DNA of 32,757 nucleotides from Actinomycetes bacterium (GCA_022600255.1 JAHZKU010000048.1:1-32757); one strand, 5' to 3'; positions 15,756-24,180 are shown, numbered from the stretch's first letter. Translations and numbers: made by a program. Notes: generated by a model from the sequence alone, not told the origin.

Positions 15756-17053
15756 TCGCTCGTGGCCAGCTCCGGACTCTGGCTGGGCCGTCGTTGTTCG
15801 GTTTCGGTTTCGGCGTTCGGACGACTGGTCGCTAGCACCTGGATCACAAACAACGCGACGAGTAACCAGAACGTGGCCCACAGGACGTCGCTGGGTTTGG
15901 TGTATTCCGGCAGCCACAGCGCCACGATGGCGACAACGACAACAATCACGCGCGCCCATCGTGCGTTCCGGGCCCAGAACGGCTGCAGTCTTGCCATTGG
16001 GATTCCGAGTCGGGACAAGCCTTGATTGGTCCACCCGGCCGCCTTAATGATCTGCTGCCGAATCACCCGCGCGAATTGCAGGCTGCTGGTGAGCAGGGCC
16101 GCCAAGAACAACACCAGCCCGACAACGGCCAAGGCCCCAACACCTTGGAAGAGGAACACAGTCACCGTGTCGAAGGAATCGCTAGCGGCTGCGATGCTGA
16201 TGTTGGTGCCCAGCGCATCAATGTAGGCGGTGCGCGCAACATCAAGCCCTAGGACGATGGCCATCATGACGACAAATACCCCTAGCCCCAGTGCTCCCAC
16301 TGCGACGCGTCGGCGATTAGCCGCCAGGATTCCCAACAACGCGATCACCACTGTGGCGATGGGCAAGAAGTAGCCGACGTCCTGTGCAGCCGAGTAGTAG
16401 GACTGGACGGTGGCAATCTCGTCCGATTGGAAGAGCACAAACTCCGCGTCGGTTTCGGGGATATTCTCAGCGCGCGTGAATCCGGCGTCGATCAAGGCGG
16501 CCTTCACTTGGGCCAAGACTTGATTCAGGTTCAGTACCAAGGCGCCATCCTGTGCAGTGACTGCGCCGGAGTCATCACCAGACAGCAACTTGACCAGTTC
16601 CCCGTGTCCAATCTCGTTGGCCTCGCGCCAAGCGACAACAAAGGACTCAGACTGTACGATCTCGGTGACCTTTTCGCGGATGAAGCTATCCACCCCGCTC
16701 TCGATGGGCGCGGCTAATCCCGCCAACCCATCCGCGACCCTAGGGGGCAGATCTCGGCCAGACGTGATTGCGGCTACCGCCTCGTCAACAAGTTCATCGA
16801 CATTGATGGCCTCGATGACTTGGTCGCTGATGCGATCGGCCACAGCTGTCTGAATCGCTTCACTTTCCGCTAACGGTGCGACAGTTTCCACATATCGCTG
16901 GGTGTCACTGATCTGACTGACCGCAAACACAGTTGTGACCGAGAGGGGAGCCAAGATGACGGCAATCAGAATCAGAATGAATGAGAGAATCGACCGCCAA
17001 ATCTTGCGTTTTGGTTTGATCGGGGTCCCCGCAATAGGGGTGGCTTCAGACAT
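15743..17053 (-). CDS. Six-helix membrane protein with large outer domain, unknown function
   Basis: The 436-aa protein has a basic N-terminus (KPKRKIWR), a first transmembrane helix (about 22-45), then a helical, acidic, presumably external domain (about 46-225) beginning SDTQRYVETVAPLAESEAIQ. Five more helices follow near 228-246, 250-272, 301-325, 366-381 and 390-408, and the tail is hydrophilic. This shape, with an opening like DTxRYVxTVAPLA, is common among uncharacterised actinobacterial integral membrane proteins. I recognise no enzymatic motif. The ATG at 17053 has GGAG 5 nt upstream, which favours it over the ATG at 17116. It overlaps the end of the small DUF5522-like gene convergently. 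Confidence 0.8.
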   Translation of the reverse strand: MSEATPIAGTPIKPKRKIWRSILSFILILIAVILAPLSVTTVFAVSQISDTQRYVETVAPLAESEAIQTAVADRISDQVIEAINVDELVDEAVAAITSGRDLPPRVADGLAGLAAPIESGVDSFIREKVTEIVQSESFVVAWREANEIGHGELVKLLSGDDSGAVTAQDGALVLNLNQVLAQVKAALIDAGFTRAENIPETDAEFVLFQSDEIATVQSYYSAAQDVGYFLPIATVVIALLGILAANRRRVAVGALGLGVFVVMMAIVLGLDVARTAYIDALGTNISIAAASDSFDTVTVFLFQGVGALAVVGLVLFLAALLTSSLQFARVIRQQIIKAAGWTNQGLSRLGIPMARLQPFWARNARWARVIVVVVAIVALWLPEYTKPSDVLWATFWLLVALFVIQVLATSRPNAETETEQRRPSQSPELATSDHSQ

Positions 17054-17499
17054 GGTCTCCATTCCGGCCACACGGGTATGCGACCGATGCGGCGCCTGCG
17101 GCTGCCGCAGGGTCATTCTAGGGATTCAAAGGTGTTGTTGCAGGGCGGCAACAAGGGCATTGGAGACCGCATCGGAGCCAGGCTTGTTGTACGTGGGGGG
17201 CGAAGGCTGTACCTGTACTGGAATCCCACGTGTAGGAGTTGTTGTCCTGCGCCCCTGGCCGAATCCAAGGGGTCGAAGCAGCCGAGGTATCCCAAATCCG
17301 GGTGCGCCGATGCCTGGGCCCGCTCGCGAAGGTTCCCGCGCCGGGAAGTTGCTGGCGTCGGCAAGAAGTTGGGGACTCGGGCCTGCGATCCGATTGCCAC
17401 TTTCGGAGTTACTAGCCAGTAGGGGGTGACTCAGGTCGCCTAAAGGCGAACAGTGGGAGTTGTTGGTGCAGATTCACGATTGCGACGCGGAGGAATGTA
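17054..17499. other. Gene-poor stretch with a stop-free minus-strand frame lacking a start
   Basis: No convincing annotated ORF fits here. On the minus strand a frame is open from 17473 to a TGA at 17126-17128 (about 115 codons) and reads protein-like: Pro/Gly-rich, then ending YNKPGSDAVSNALVAALQQHL. It contains no ATG, GTG or TTG, so it could be a frameshifted or decayed small gene upstream of the membrane-protein gene. A GTG at 17400 opens a different minus-strand frame across the same stretch. A small hairpin TCGCC-TAAA-GGCGA lies at 17436-17449. Otherwise I see nothing. Confidence 0.3.
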
Positions 17500-17733
17500 A
17501 TGACAGCTCTTCAAGGAAATCTGGACATCGGCAGCACGGAGTTGTCTGGGGCGTCCCACCACTTCGACCTGGGGGTCGATGTTTTGGCCTTCCCTGGCGA
17601 GATGGGAGCGCTGCCGCAGAACTGGGATCACTACGATGTCTCCCATCGACAGCATGATGTCGGGGCTTGGACACCACAAGACCCAGCCCAGCTGCAGTTG
17701 TGGGCCACAACCCTGGACGTCCCGGGCTTCTGA
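17500..17733 (+). CDS. Short hypothetical protein upstream of nucS
   Basis: This ORF encodes 77 aa, an acidic, His- and Trp-containing soluble protein with no motif I recognise. It is supported by a strong GGAGG site 8 nt before the ATG and by codon use like that of the neighbours. It ends 21 nt before the nucS GTG. It could be genuine or chance; the reverse strand of the region is also open, but antisense to nucS. Confidence 0.45.
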   Translation: MTALQGNLDIGSTELSGASHHFDLGVDVLAFPGEMGALPQNWDHYDVSHRQHDVGAWTPQDPAQLQLWATTLDVPGF

Positions 17734-17742
17734 CCCAACCGT

Positions 17743-17748
17743 TACCCT
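17743..17748 (+). promoter_or_regulatory. -10 box for leaderless nucS
   Basis: TACCCT is followed by 6 nt and then the GTG at 17755. There is no ribosome-binding site in front of that GTG, so a leaderless transcript is likely. Confidence 0.45.
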
Positions 17749-17754
17749 CGTGGG

Positions 17755-18432
17755 GTGCGAGTTGTCGTTGCCCGGTGCGTGGTTGACTACGCCGGTCGGC
17801 TGACGGCACACCTGCCCGAGGCTACCCGACTGATTCTGGTTAAGGCCGATGGGTCCGTCCTTGTCCACGCCGACGTGGGATCCAAGGCGCTGAACTGGAT
17901 GGCACCACCCTGTACGCTGCGCGAGCAGGATCCGGTGGAAGACACCGATGTCTCCCTGTGGACCATCACGAACAAGCCGGGTGAAACCCTCCTGATCAGG
18001 ATGATTGAGGTGCTGCAGGACACCGAGATTCCGTTGGGGGAAGAGCCGGGTCTGATCAAGGATGGCGTTGAAGCCCACCTGCAGGCACTCCTCGCCGAGC
18101 AGGTGACCGTGCTCGGTGAGGGTTTCTCACTAGTTCGCCGCGAGTTTCCCACCCCGATCGGGCCGGTGGACTTGATGTGTCGGGATGCCACGGGTGGGTC
18201 CGTTGCGGTCGAAGTTAAGCGGCGCGGTGAGATCGATGGAGTAGAACAGCTCACGCGATACCTGGACCTGCTCAATCGAGACGTATTATTGGCACCAGTG
18301 ACCGGAGTGTTCGCTGCGCAAGAGATCAAACCCCAGGCCAGGACCCTCGCGGAGGATCGCGGAATCCGATGCTTGGTCCTGGACTATGAGGATCTGCGCG
18401 GTTTGCCGACAGATTCCCTGCGACTCTTTTGA
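17755..18432 (+). CDS. nucS: Mismatch-specific endonuclease NucS (EndoMS)
   Basis: NucS cuts both strands at mismatches (notably G:T, G:G and T:T) and is the core of the MutS/MutL-independent mismatch repair of many actinobacteria and archaea. The 225-aa length is typical. The N-terminal dimerisation/DNA-binding half opens RVVVARCVVDYAGRLTAHLPEA. The C-terminal RecB-like nuclease domain has Asp139 (GPVDLMC), then Glu153 and Lys155 in VAVEVKRRGEIDGVEQLTRYL. The very end, DSLRLF, resembles the short hydrophobic clamp-binding tails that link NucS to the replication clamp. The GTG start has a leaderless-type promoter. The gene is convergent with the aldehyde dehydrogenase gene, 19 nt apart. Confidence 0.94.
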   Translation: MRVVVARCVVDYAGRLTAHLPEATRLILVKADGSVLVHADVGSKALNWMAPPCTLREQDPVEDTDVSLWTITNKPGETLLIRMIEVLQDTEIPLGEEPGLIKDGVEAHLQALLAEQVTVLGEGFSLVRREFPTPIGPVDLMCRDATGGSVAVEVKRRGEIDGVEQLTRYLDLLNRDVLLAPVTGVFAAQEIKPQARTLAEDRGIRCLVLDYEDLRGLPTDSLRLF

Positions 18433-18451
18433 CGCGGCCGGATCGGGCCCC

Positions 18452-19954
18452 CTAGCGCCGCCACTTCCGGTTGCCGTGCAAGGTTTGATAAATCCGTCGA
18501 ATCGCCGGCGATGTCACCTCGTGCCGTTCGAAACTCACGAGTTTCAAGGGAATGCCGAACCGCTCCCGTACGGTGGAACGGGTGCGGGCCATCTGCCGCA
18601 GCCCTTCTGCGCCGTGGATTCTGCCGAAGCCGGACTGACCGACGCCACCCCAGGGCAGCCCAGCCACTCCGGCGTACATGACCCAGGAGTTCATGCTGAC
18701 CATCCCCACCTCTAACCGCCGCGCGATGGCCTGACACGCGCCGGTGCTCCCCGCAAACACCGAGGCCGCCAGGCCGTATTGGTTGGCGTTGGTCAGGGCG
18801 ATGGCCTGCTCCATATCGCGCACTGGGTTGACGACCAAGGTCGGGCCAAACGTTTCCTCACGGACGGCTGCAGCGTTCTCGGGCACCTCGGCAAACAGCA
18901 GGGGCGAGATGAAGCGGTCGCCGATGGATGCTTCGCTTCCCACCACAACGCGGCCACCGTGTACCGAGAGATCGGCTAGGTGGGCTTGGACGACCTCGGT
19001 TTGGGCTGGCATGGTCATCGGCCCGTAACTGGCAGCGTCACCGGATCCAGCGCGAATCCGGCGCACCTTGCCAGCCAGCAAGTCGATGAACTCCGGATAC
19101 ACCGACTCGTGAACGTAGACGCGTTCGGCGCCGACGCATGTTTGTCCAGCATTGGAGTAGGCGCCGAACGCAATAACCTCGGCGGCCTTCTTCAAGTTGG
19201 CCGTCTGATCCACGATTGCGGCATCCTTGCCGCCACACTCCAGCAGCACCGGGGTCAAGGACTCCGCACACGCCGCCATGACGCGTTTGCCGGTAGCCGT
19301 TGACCCAGTGAAGGACACCTTGTCCACCCCGCTGGTGCATAGCGCCGCGCCGGTCGCCCCAAATCCAGTGACGAGTTGGCAGACCGGTTGCTCAGGAACA
19401 ACTTCGCCCAGCGCGGCGACTAGCCACTGGCCGATGCCCGTGGTGAACTCAGATGGCTTGAAGACAACCGCGTTGCCGGCCGCGAGGGCGTACGCGATCG
19501 ATCCGATCGGCGTGAACACCGGATAGTTCCAGGGACCGATCACCCCAACCACCCCGTAGGGCCGGTATTCCACGCGAGCATCCTGGTTGGTGGTTAACAA
19601 TCCTGGCAACACTCGACGTTCCTTTAAGACACGCCGGGCATGACGCGCCGCCCAATCGATGTGTTCGATTGAGAGCAAGATTTCCAAGGTTGCATCCGCC
19701 ACGGGTTTGCCATTCTCGGCGTGAACCAACTCGGCTAGCTCGACCGAACGCGTGGCCAGGATTGCCTTGAAGTCCATGAGGCGTCGGCGACGCTCTCGCC
19801 AACTCTGGTCTGACCACCAGTGCGCGGCGATCCGGGCACGATCGACCACTTCAGCGACATCCTGCTCGTTCATCACCGGGAAACTCCCGATCCAACTGTC
19901 GTCACTGGGAGAAAGTGACTCGAAGATCTGCCGGGTTTGGGTCATCGTGGGCAT
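18452..19954 (-). CDS. NAD(P)-dependent aldehyde dehydrogenase, possibly succinate-semialdehyde type
   Basis: This 500-aa protein belongs to the aldehyde dehydrogenase superfamily and oxidises an aldehyde to the acid. The catalytic Cys273 lies in NAGQTCVGAERVYVH and the general-base Glu239 in LLECGGKDAAI. The cofactor region has GPWNYPVFTPIGS and FKPSEFTTG, and the C-terminus has EETFGPTLVVNPV. Features such as the opening WSDQSWRERRRRLMDFKAIL and the length suit the succinate-semialdehyde or medium-chain groups, but the substrate is not decided by sequence. The ATG at 19954 has GGAGG 10 nt upstream; a TTG at 19972 is an alternative. It is divergent from the MBL-Rieske gene. Confidence 0.88.
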   Translation of the reverse strand: MPTMTQTRQIFESLSPSDDSWIGSFPVMNEQDVAEVVDRARIAAHWWSDQSWRERRRRLMDFKAILATRSVELAELVHAENGKPVADATLEILLSIEHIDWAARHARRVLKERRVLPGLLTTNQDARVEYRPYGVVGVIGPWNYPVFTPIGSIAYALAAGNAVVFKPSEFTTGIGQWLVAALGEVVPEQPVCQLVTGFGATGAALCTSGVDKVSFTGSTATGKRVMAACAESLTPVLLECGGKDAAIVDQTANLKKAAEVIAFGAYSNAGQTCVGAERVYVHESVYPEFIDLLAGKVRRIRAGSGDAASYGPMTMPAQTEVVQAHLADLSVHGGRVVVGSEASIGDRFISPLLFAEVPENAAAVREETFGPTLVVNPVRDMEQAIALTNANQYGLAASVFAGSTGACQAIARRLEVGMVSMNSWVMYAGVAGLPWGGVGQSGFGRIHGAEGLRQMARTRSTVRERFGIPLKLVSFERHEVTSPAIRRIYQTLHGNRKWRR

Positions 19955-20194
19955 CCAATCGGTTGCCTCCAACTTACGGTTTTCGGGACCTTTGGTGGGG
20001 GAGAACCACCTGAATGGGCGCGTGAGCGCGTGTCAGGATCGGTGCGCGATACTGCTAGTAGCAACAATCGATTTCATGCGAAGCGACCTGCCCGCCCCGC
20101 CGGCAACGTTCGTACAGATCGAGCAATAGCCCTTGCGGGCGAAGCGTCCGTCTGAAAACCAGTCGGAGGCCTTGTGGGAGATGGAGAGTCGGCA

Positions 20195-21787
20195 GTGCGT
20201 ATCACCGGAACCGGACATGCGAGTGTGTTCATCGAGACCTCAGCAGGCAGCATTCTGTGTGATCCCTGGGTGAATCCGGCCTACTTTGCGTCTTGGTTTC
20301 CGTTCCCGGACAACTCCGAGTTGGACTGGGATCGGCTGGGTAACTGCGACTACCTGTACGTTTCCCACTTACACCGAGACCACTTCGACGCGCAGACCCT
20401 AGCCAAACACGTCCGCAAGGACACAGTGGTGCTGTTTCCGGACTTCCCGACCAGTTCGATGCACGATGAACTGACAGATTTGGGTTTCACCAACCTGCGC
20501 AGAATGCCGAACGAAGAAGTCGTGGAGCTCGATGGTGGGGTCAACGTGATGGTGCAAGCCATGACGGCCCCCACGGACGGCCCGTTGGGTGACTCTTCGA
20601 TTTGGGTGGAGGACAACGGAGTTCGTGTCCTGAATCAGAACGATGCGCGACCACACTCGCTGGAAGCATTCGCAAAGTTGGGGCACCTGCACGGCCATCT
20701 GCTGCAGTTCTCGGGGGCCATCTGGTATCCGATGGTCTATGACCTGCCACCGGCTGCAAAGCGGGCTTTTGGCGAGCAGAAGCGAGAGCGCCAGTTGGAT
20801 CGATCCTTGCGGTACATCCAGGACGTGAACGCGGACTGGGTGTTCCCCATCGCCGGTCCCCCTTGTTTCCTGGATCCGGAGTTGTTCGAGCTGAACGACG
20901 TGTTTGCAGATCCGGGCAACATCTTCCCCGACCAACAGGTTTTCGTGGACTTTATGGCCGAGCAGGGCCACGACAACGGTGTTGTGCTGCTGCCGGGTAC
21001 CGAAGTTGGGCTGACCAAGGAGTCGATCGACATTCAGCAGCCAATCGCTGATGTTCCGGCGTTCTTCACCACCGAGAACAAGCTCGCCTACCTGGCGGAC
21101 TTCCAGGCGCGTCAACTGGAAACCATCGCAGCCGAGCGGGCAAGCTGGTCTCACCCCGAAATCGACTTGTTCGCAGCCATCAATGAGTGGTTCGAGCCGA
21201 TTATGGAGCAGGCCGACCAGATTTCCCACGGGATTGGGGGTCCAGTCCTATTTGAGTTGACCGGGCCGAGTCCCGAGGAAGGCCCCACTCCACCGGTCGT
21301 TGAGGAAATCGTGCTGGACTTCGTCAATCGCACAGTGCGCCGACCCGAAGCCAGCGACAAGCCGCGGTACCGGTTCCGCCTCCAGCGTCGGCTGATCGAG
21401 CATCTTGTTTTCATCCGCGAAGAGGATTGGGTAAACCACCTATTCCTGTCCGCGCGGTTTGAGGCGAAGCGAATCGGCCAGTACAACGAGTTCGTTTACA
21501 CGTTCTTCAAGTGCCTTAGCGATGAGCGCGTCAACTATGTGGAGGGCTGGTACGCGGAGCAGCAGCCCGATGCCGAGGACATTGAACTCGACGGGTGGGT
21601 GGTGCAGCGCCGCTGCCCGCATCTGAAAGCCGACCTGACCAGATTTGGTGAAATCGACGGGGACACCCTCCAATGCATGTTGCACGGTTGGGAATGGAAC
21701 TTGAAGACCGGCAAGTGTTTAACCAGTGCCGGTCATGAGATTCGGGCGACCCGCGAGGCCGGGGACAGCGAAGCGGTCCAAGCCTAA
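20195..21787 (+). CDS. Metallo-beta-lactamase-fold protein with C-terminal Rieske [2Fe-2S] domain
   Basis: This 530-aa protein fuses two redox/metal modules. The N-terminal MBL fold has the HxHxDH metal motif as HLHRDH (His58, His60, Asp62, His63) in YLYVSHLHRDHFD, preceded by LCDPWVNPAYF. The middle (about 200-460) is helical. The C-terminal Rieske site has Cys474-Pro-His476 and Cys494-x-x-His497, in RRCPHLKADL and QCMLHGWEWNL. The pairing recalls CMP-N-acetylneuraminate hydroxylase, which uses the same two folds but with the Rieske part first. The real substrate is unknown. The GTG at 20195 has GGAGAG 6 nt upstream and is preferred to the GTG at 20174. No reductase or sialic-acid gene lies nearby. 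Confidence 0.85.
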   Translation: MRITGTGHASVFIETSAGSILCDPWVNPAYFASWFPFPDNSELDWDRLGNCDYLYVSHLHRDHFDAQTLAKHVRKDTVVLFPDFPTSSMHDELTDLGFTNLRRMPNEEVVELDGGVNVMVQAMTAPTDGPLGDSSIWVEDNGVRVLNQNDARPHSLEAFAKLGHLHGHLLQFSGAIWYPMVYDLPPAAKRAFGEQKRERQLDRSLRYIQDVNADWVFPIAGPPCFLDPELFELNDVFADPGNIFPDQQVFVDFMAEQGHDNGVVLLPGTEVGLTKESIDIQQPIADVPAFFTTENKLAYLADFQARQLETIAAERASWSHPEIDLFAAINEWFEPIMEQADQISHGIGGPVLFELTGPSPEEGPTPPVVEEIVLDFVNRTVRRPEASDKPRYRFRLQRRLIEHLVFIREEDWVNHLFLSARFEAKRIGQYNEFVYTFFKCLSDERVNYVEGWYAEQQPDAEDIELDGWVVQRRCPHLKADLTRFGEIDGDTLQCMLHGWEWNLKTGKCLTSAGHEIRATREAGDSEAVQA

Positions 21788-21925
21788 GCCTCGCCGGGCC
21801 TGGTTTTTGCTCGCTGAATCCGGCGTCGTGGCCAGCACGGCCCAGCGGTCATCAGTCGCCGACTCTGGGTCTGCGAGAATAGAGGCTGACACGAACGTCA
21901 AGTTCAGCATTTGGGGAGTCCAGTC

Positions 21926-23581
21926 ATGGCAGAAATCAGCAAGATTGCAATCATCGGTTCCGGCGCTGGGAGTAGCGAACTCGCCGCACTGGCGCGGGAG
22001 AAGGGCATTAGCGTCGTTGACTTGCAGCCCGGCGCAGACCTAAGCGCGCTGCCCGGTTGTCAGGTGATTGTGGAGGCCAGCTCCGGTGACCTAACCAGCC
22101 GTGCCGCCATCCTGGCCGATGCCAGTGCGACGGCTGATCCAGATGCTGTGCTCGTCACCACTGATCCCACGCTCAGCACGACGGATTTGGCACTTGCCAC
22201 CGGTGTTCCCCAGCGTGTGGTCGGCTTGGCTCTGGCGCTACCGGCCGATGCCCAATCCTTAGCCGAAGTAGCGGTGACGCCGCTGGCCGCCAGCGCAGCC
22301 GTGGCGACTGTCACCGACCTGTGTGAGCAACTGGATCGGACAACCATGCAACTCAATGATCGCGCGGGTCTGGTTACCACTCGGCTCCTGTTCGGCTACC
22401 TCAATCACGCGGTCGGCATGGTCGAGGCTGGCTATGCCTCCAAGCAGGACGTCGACGCAGCGATGCGCTTTGGCTGCGGGTATCCCGTGGGCCCCATCGC
22501 GATGTTGGACGCCATCGGCTTGGATGTCGTGGCTGATGGCCTGGCCAATCTCTACGACACTACCGGCGAGCGCGTGCACGCACCGGCTCCCATCCTCAAC
22601 CAGTTGATCGCGGCGGGTCGGTTGGGTCAGAAAAGTGGCGCTGGTTTCTATACCTACGACGGCGCCGGGAGTTCACAAGTGGTAGCGGCCCCGGAGGACA
22701 CCGTAGTTGCGGGAACCCCGGCGGCACCGCGCGCCGTACAATCTGTGGGTGTAATTGGGTCAGGAACGATGGCCACCGGAATTATTGAGGTGTTTGCCAA
22801 ATCTGGATTCGACGTGACCTTCGTGGCTCGATCTGAGGAGAAGGTGGCACGCGTTGCTGCAGCACTGGCGAAGTCGTTGGACAAGCAGGTAAGTAAGGGT
22901 CGTCTGGCTGAGGCGGAACGCGATCAAATCGTTGCCCGCACGAACGGGGTCACCTCCGTTGCTGGCTTGGATCAGGTAGATCTGGCCCTAGAGGCGGTCG
23001 TGGAAGACTTGGAAATCAAGCTGGAGTTGTTCAGGGAACTGGACCGAGTCTGCAAGCCCGGAGCGGTTTTGGCCACCACAACATCGAGCCTGCCGGTCGT
23101 CGAAATGGCCGCCGTCACCGATCGACCACAGGATGTCGTAGGTCTGCACTTCTTCAACCCAGCGCCCATCATGAAGCTGGTCGAGATTGTCAGCACAGTG
23201 GCCACTGCTCCGGATGTGCTGGCGACCGCACAAGACGTCTGCGCCCGCACCAAGAAAGTGGCCGTGGAGTGCGGCGATCGCGGTGGTTTCATCGTGAACG
23301 CACTGCTGTTCCCTTACCTCAACGATGCTGTGCGCATGTTGGAAGCTAACTATGCATCCAAGGAAGAGATTGACCAGGCCATCAAGGCCGCAGTGGGGTT
23401 CCCGATGGGGCCGTTTCAACTCTTGGACGTCGTCGGGAACGACGTCTCGTTGGCCATCCAGGAAGTCCTGCTGGCCGAATTCCGTGACCCCGGCTTCACG
23501 CCAGCCAAGACGCTGCAAGACGTGGTTCAGGCCGGGTTCTTGGGTCGCAAAACCGGACGTGGCTTCTACGAGTACAGCTGA
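21926..23581 (+). CDS. Tandem 3-hydroxyacyl-CoA dehydrogenase (first half degenerate)
   Basis: This 551-aa protein contains two consecutive 3-hydroxyacyl-CoA dehydrogenase units. The second (about 270-551) is intact: Rossmann motif GSGTMATG, catalytic His408 in HFFNPAPIMKL, and the C-terminal helical domain with DRGGFIVNALLFPYLNDAV and KTGRGFYEY. The first (1-265) keeps a C-terminal domain (DRAGLVTTRLLFGYLNHAV, RLGQKSGAGFYTY). However, its nucleotide motif is altered (GSGAGSSE), and where HFFNP should stand it reads LALALPAD, so the catalytic His is absent. It is probably a beta-oxidation enzyme with one active site. The ATG at 21926 has GGGGAG 7 nt upstream; a TTG at 21911 is less likely. 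Confidence 0.9.
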   Translation: MAEISKIAIIGSGAGSSELAALAREKGISVVDLQPGADLSALPGCQVIVEASSGDLTSRAAILADASATADPDAVLVTTDPTLSTTDLALATGVPQRVVGLALALPADAQSLAEVAVTPLAASAAVATVTDLCEQLDRTTMQLNDRAGLVTTRLLFGYLNHAVGMVEAGYASKQDVDAAMRFGCGYPVGPIAMLDAIGLDVVADGLANLYDTTGERVHAPAPILNQLIAAGRLGQKSGAGFYTYDGAGSSQVVAAPEDTVVAGTPAAPRAVQSVGVIGSGTMATGIIEVFAKSGFDVTFVARSEEKVARVAAALAKSLDKQVSKGRLAEAERDQIVARTNGVTSVAGLDQVDLALEAVVEDLEIKLELFRELDRVCKPGAVLATTTSSLPVVEMAAVTDRPQDVVGLHFFNPAPIMKLVEIVSTVATAPDVLATAQDVCARTKKVAVECGDRGGFIVNALLFPYLNDAVRMLEANYASKEEIDQAIKAAVGFPMGPFQLLDVVGNDVSLAIQEVLLAEFRDPGFTPAKTLQDVVQAGFLGRKTGRGFYEYS

Positions 23582-23599
23582 CCTGCGAGGTCAGAAAGT

Positions 23600-23625
23600 T
23601 GGCGTGAGCGACTCGGCTCACGCCA
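23600..23625. terminator. Strong bidirectional hairpin between convergent genes
   Basis: A perfect 10-bp stem (TGGCGTGAGC at 23600-23609, GCTCACGCCA at 23616-23625) with a 6-nt loop sits 19 nt after the tandem dehydrogenase stop and 7 nt beyond the end of the small membrane-protein gene. No T-run follows, as is common for actinobacterial terminators. Confidence 0.7.
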
Positions 23626-23631
23626 CGACCG

Positions 23632-23799
23632 CTATTCGTCTTCGTCGTGACTGGACTGGCGCTTCTTGATAATGATCACTGCTGCGACTCCTGCAATGAT
23701 TAGCCCAAGGATCAGCACCTTACGGCCGGCCGAACCGCCGGTTTCAACGACCTCGGTGACCTCTTCGGCCTCTGGTGTCTGAATGTCTTCAGTGTTCAT
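23632..23799 (-). CDS. 55-residue single-pass membrane protein
   Basis: This short ORF encodes an acidic N-terminus (MNTEDIQTPEAEEVTEVVET), a Gly-Arg-Lys hinge, one hydrophobic helix (about residues 28-45, VLILGLIIAGVAAVIII), and a basic-then-acidic tail KKRQSSHDEDE. The positive residues after the helix suggest the tail is cytoplasmic. GGGAG lies 4 nt before the ATG. A TAGGCT box at 23836-23841 (minus strand) is a possible -10 giving a leader of about 30 nt. The architecture is that of small actinobacterial membrane proteins of unknown function. The hairpin at 23600-23625 follows its stop. Confidence 0.7.
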   Translation of the reverse strand: MNTEDIQTPEAEEVTEVVETGGSAGRKVLILGLIIAGVAAVIIIKKRQSSHDEDE

Positions 23800-23963
23800 G
23801 GTGCTCCCGCAGTTGCGTGTGTCAGTGTTGCTGTCAGCCTAGAGATTCGCCGACCGTGATGCAGGTCCAAGCTCCCGCGGCTGCCGCGCAGTGCAAGAGA
23901 CTGGGTTGGTCGTAGCGGAGTCTGACACTTCGAACCGGACTCCGGGGGCGGTCCCATTACCGG

Positions 23964-23969
23964 TAGAGT
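23964..23969 (+). promoter_or_regulatory. -10 box for a possible leaderless short ORF
   Basis: TAGAGT is followed by 6 nt and the GTG at 23976, the same spacing as at nucS and the VOC gene. Confidence 0.4.
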
Positions 23970-23975
23970 TCGCGG

Positions 23976-24179
23976 GTGCGTGAGCGCCATAGCGTCACTG
24001 CGACGGCCCACACCCCCGCCGCAACGGCCGAACTGATGGTCGTGATCTCAACTGTTGTTCGCACCGTCCCAGAATCGTTCCGGCGTCCGCGGCGAGATAC
24101 CGCCAGACGGGTTGTGCGGCAGACCTCACCTCAGCCAAAGGTTCAGGCCGCTCCTGCCCGCCCACACACCAGCGATTGA
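23976..24179 (+). CDS. Possible 67-residue basic protein, leaderless
   Basis: This GTG-started ORF encodes a small Arg/Thr-rich protein with one short hydrophobic stretch (AELMVVISTVV). It matches no family I know. Its support is the TAGAGT box exactly 6 nt upstream and a stop codon one base away from the end of the convergent RNase HI gene. The composition is not convincing, so it may be a chance ORF. The preceding 176 nt (23800-23975) hold only promoter-like sequence. Confidence 0.33.
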   Translation: MRERHSVTATAHTPAATAELMVVISTVVRTVPESFRRPRRDTARRVVRQTSPQPKVQAAPARPHTSD

Positions 24180-24180
24180 T

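Noticed and set aside
16935..17429. Plus-strand ORF of 164 codons over the start of the membrane-protein gene
   Set aside because: Its first part is antisense to the membrane protein and its second part is Arg/Gly/Pro-rich without any family feature.
17440..18078. Long minus-strand ORF (212 codons) across nucS and the short upstream ORF
   Set aside because: It is antisense to the clearly recognisable NucS and has no family features.
19973..20194. tRNA-like or regulatory element between the aldehyde dehydrogenase and MBL-Rieske genes
   Set aside because: CTGAAAACCAG suggested an anticodon loop, but no cloverleaf can be formed. The 222 nt show only promoter-type sequence.
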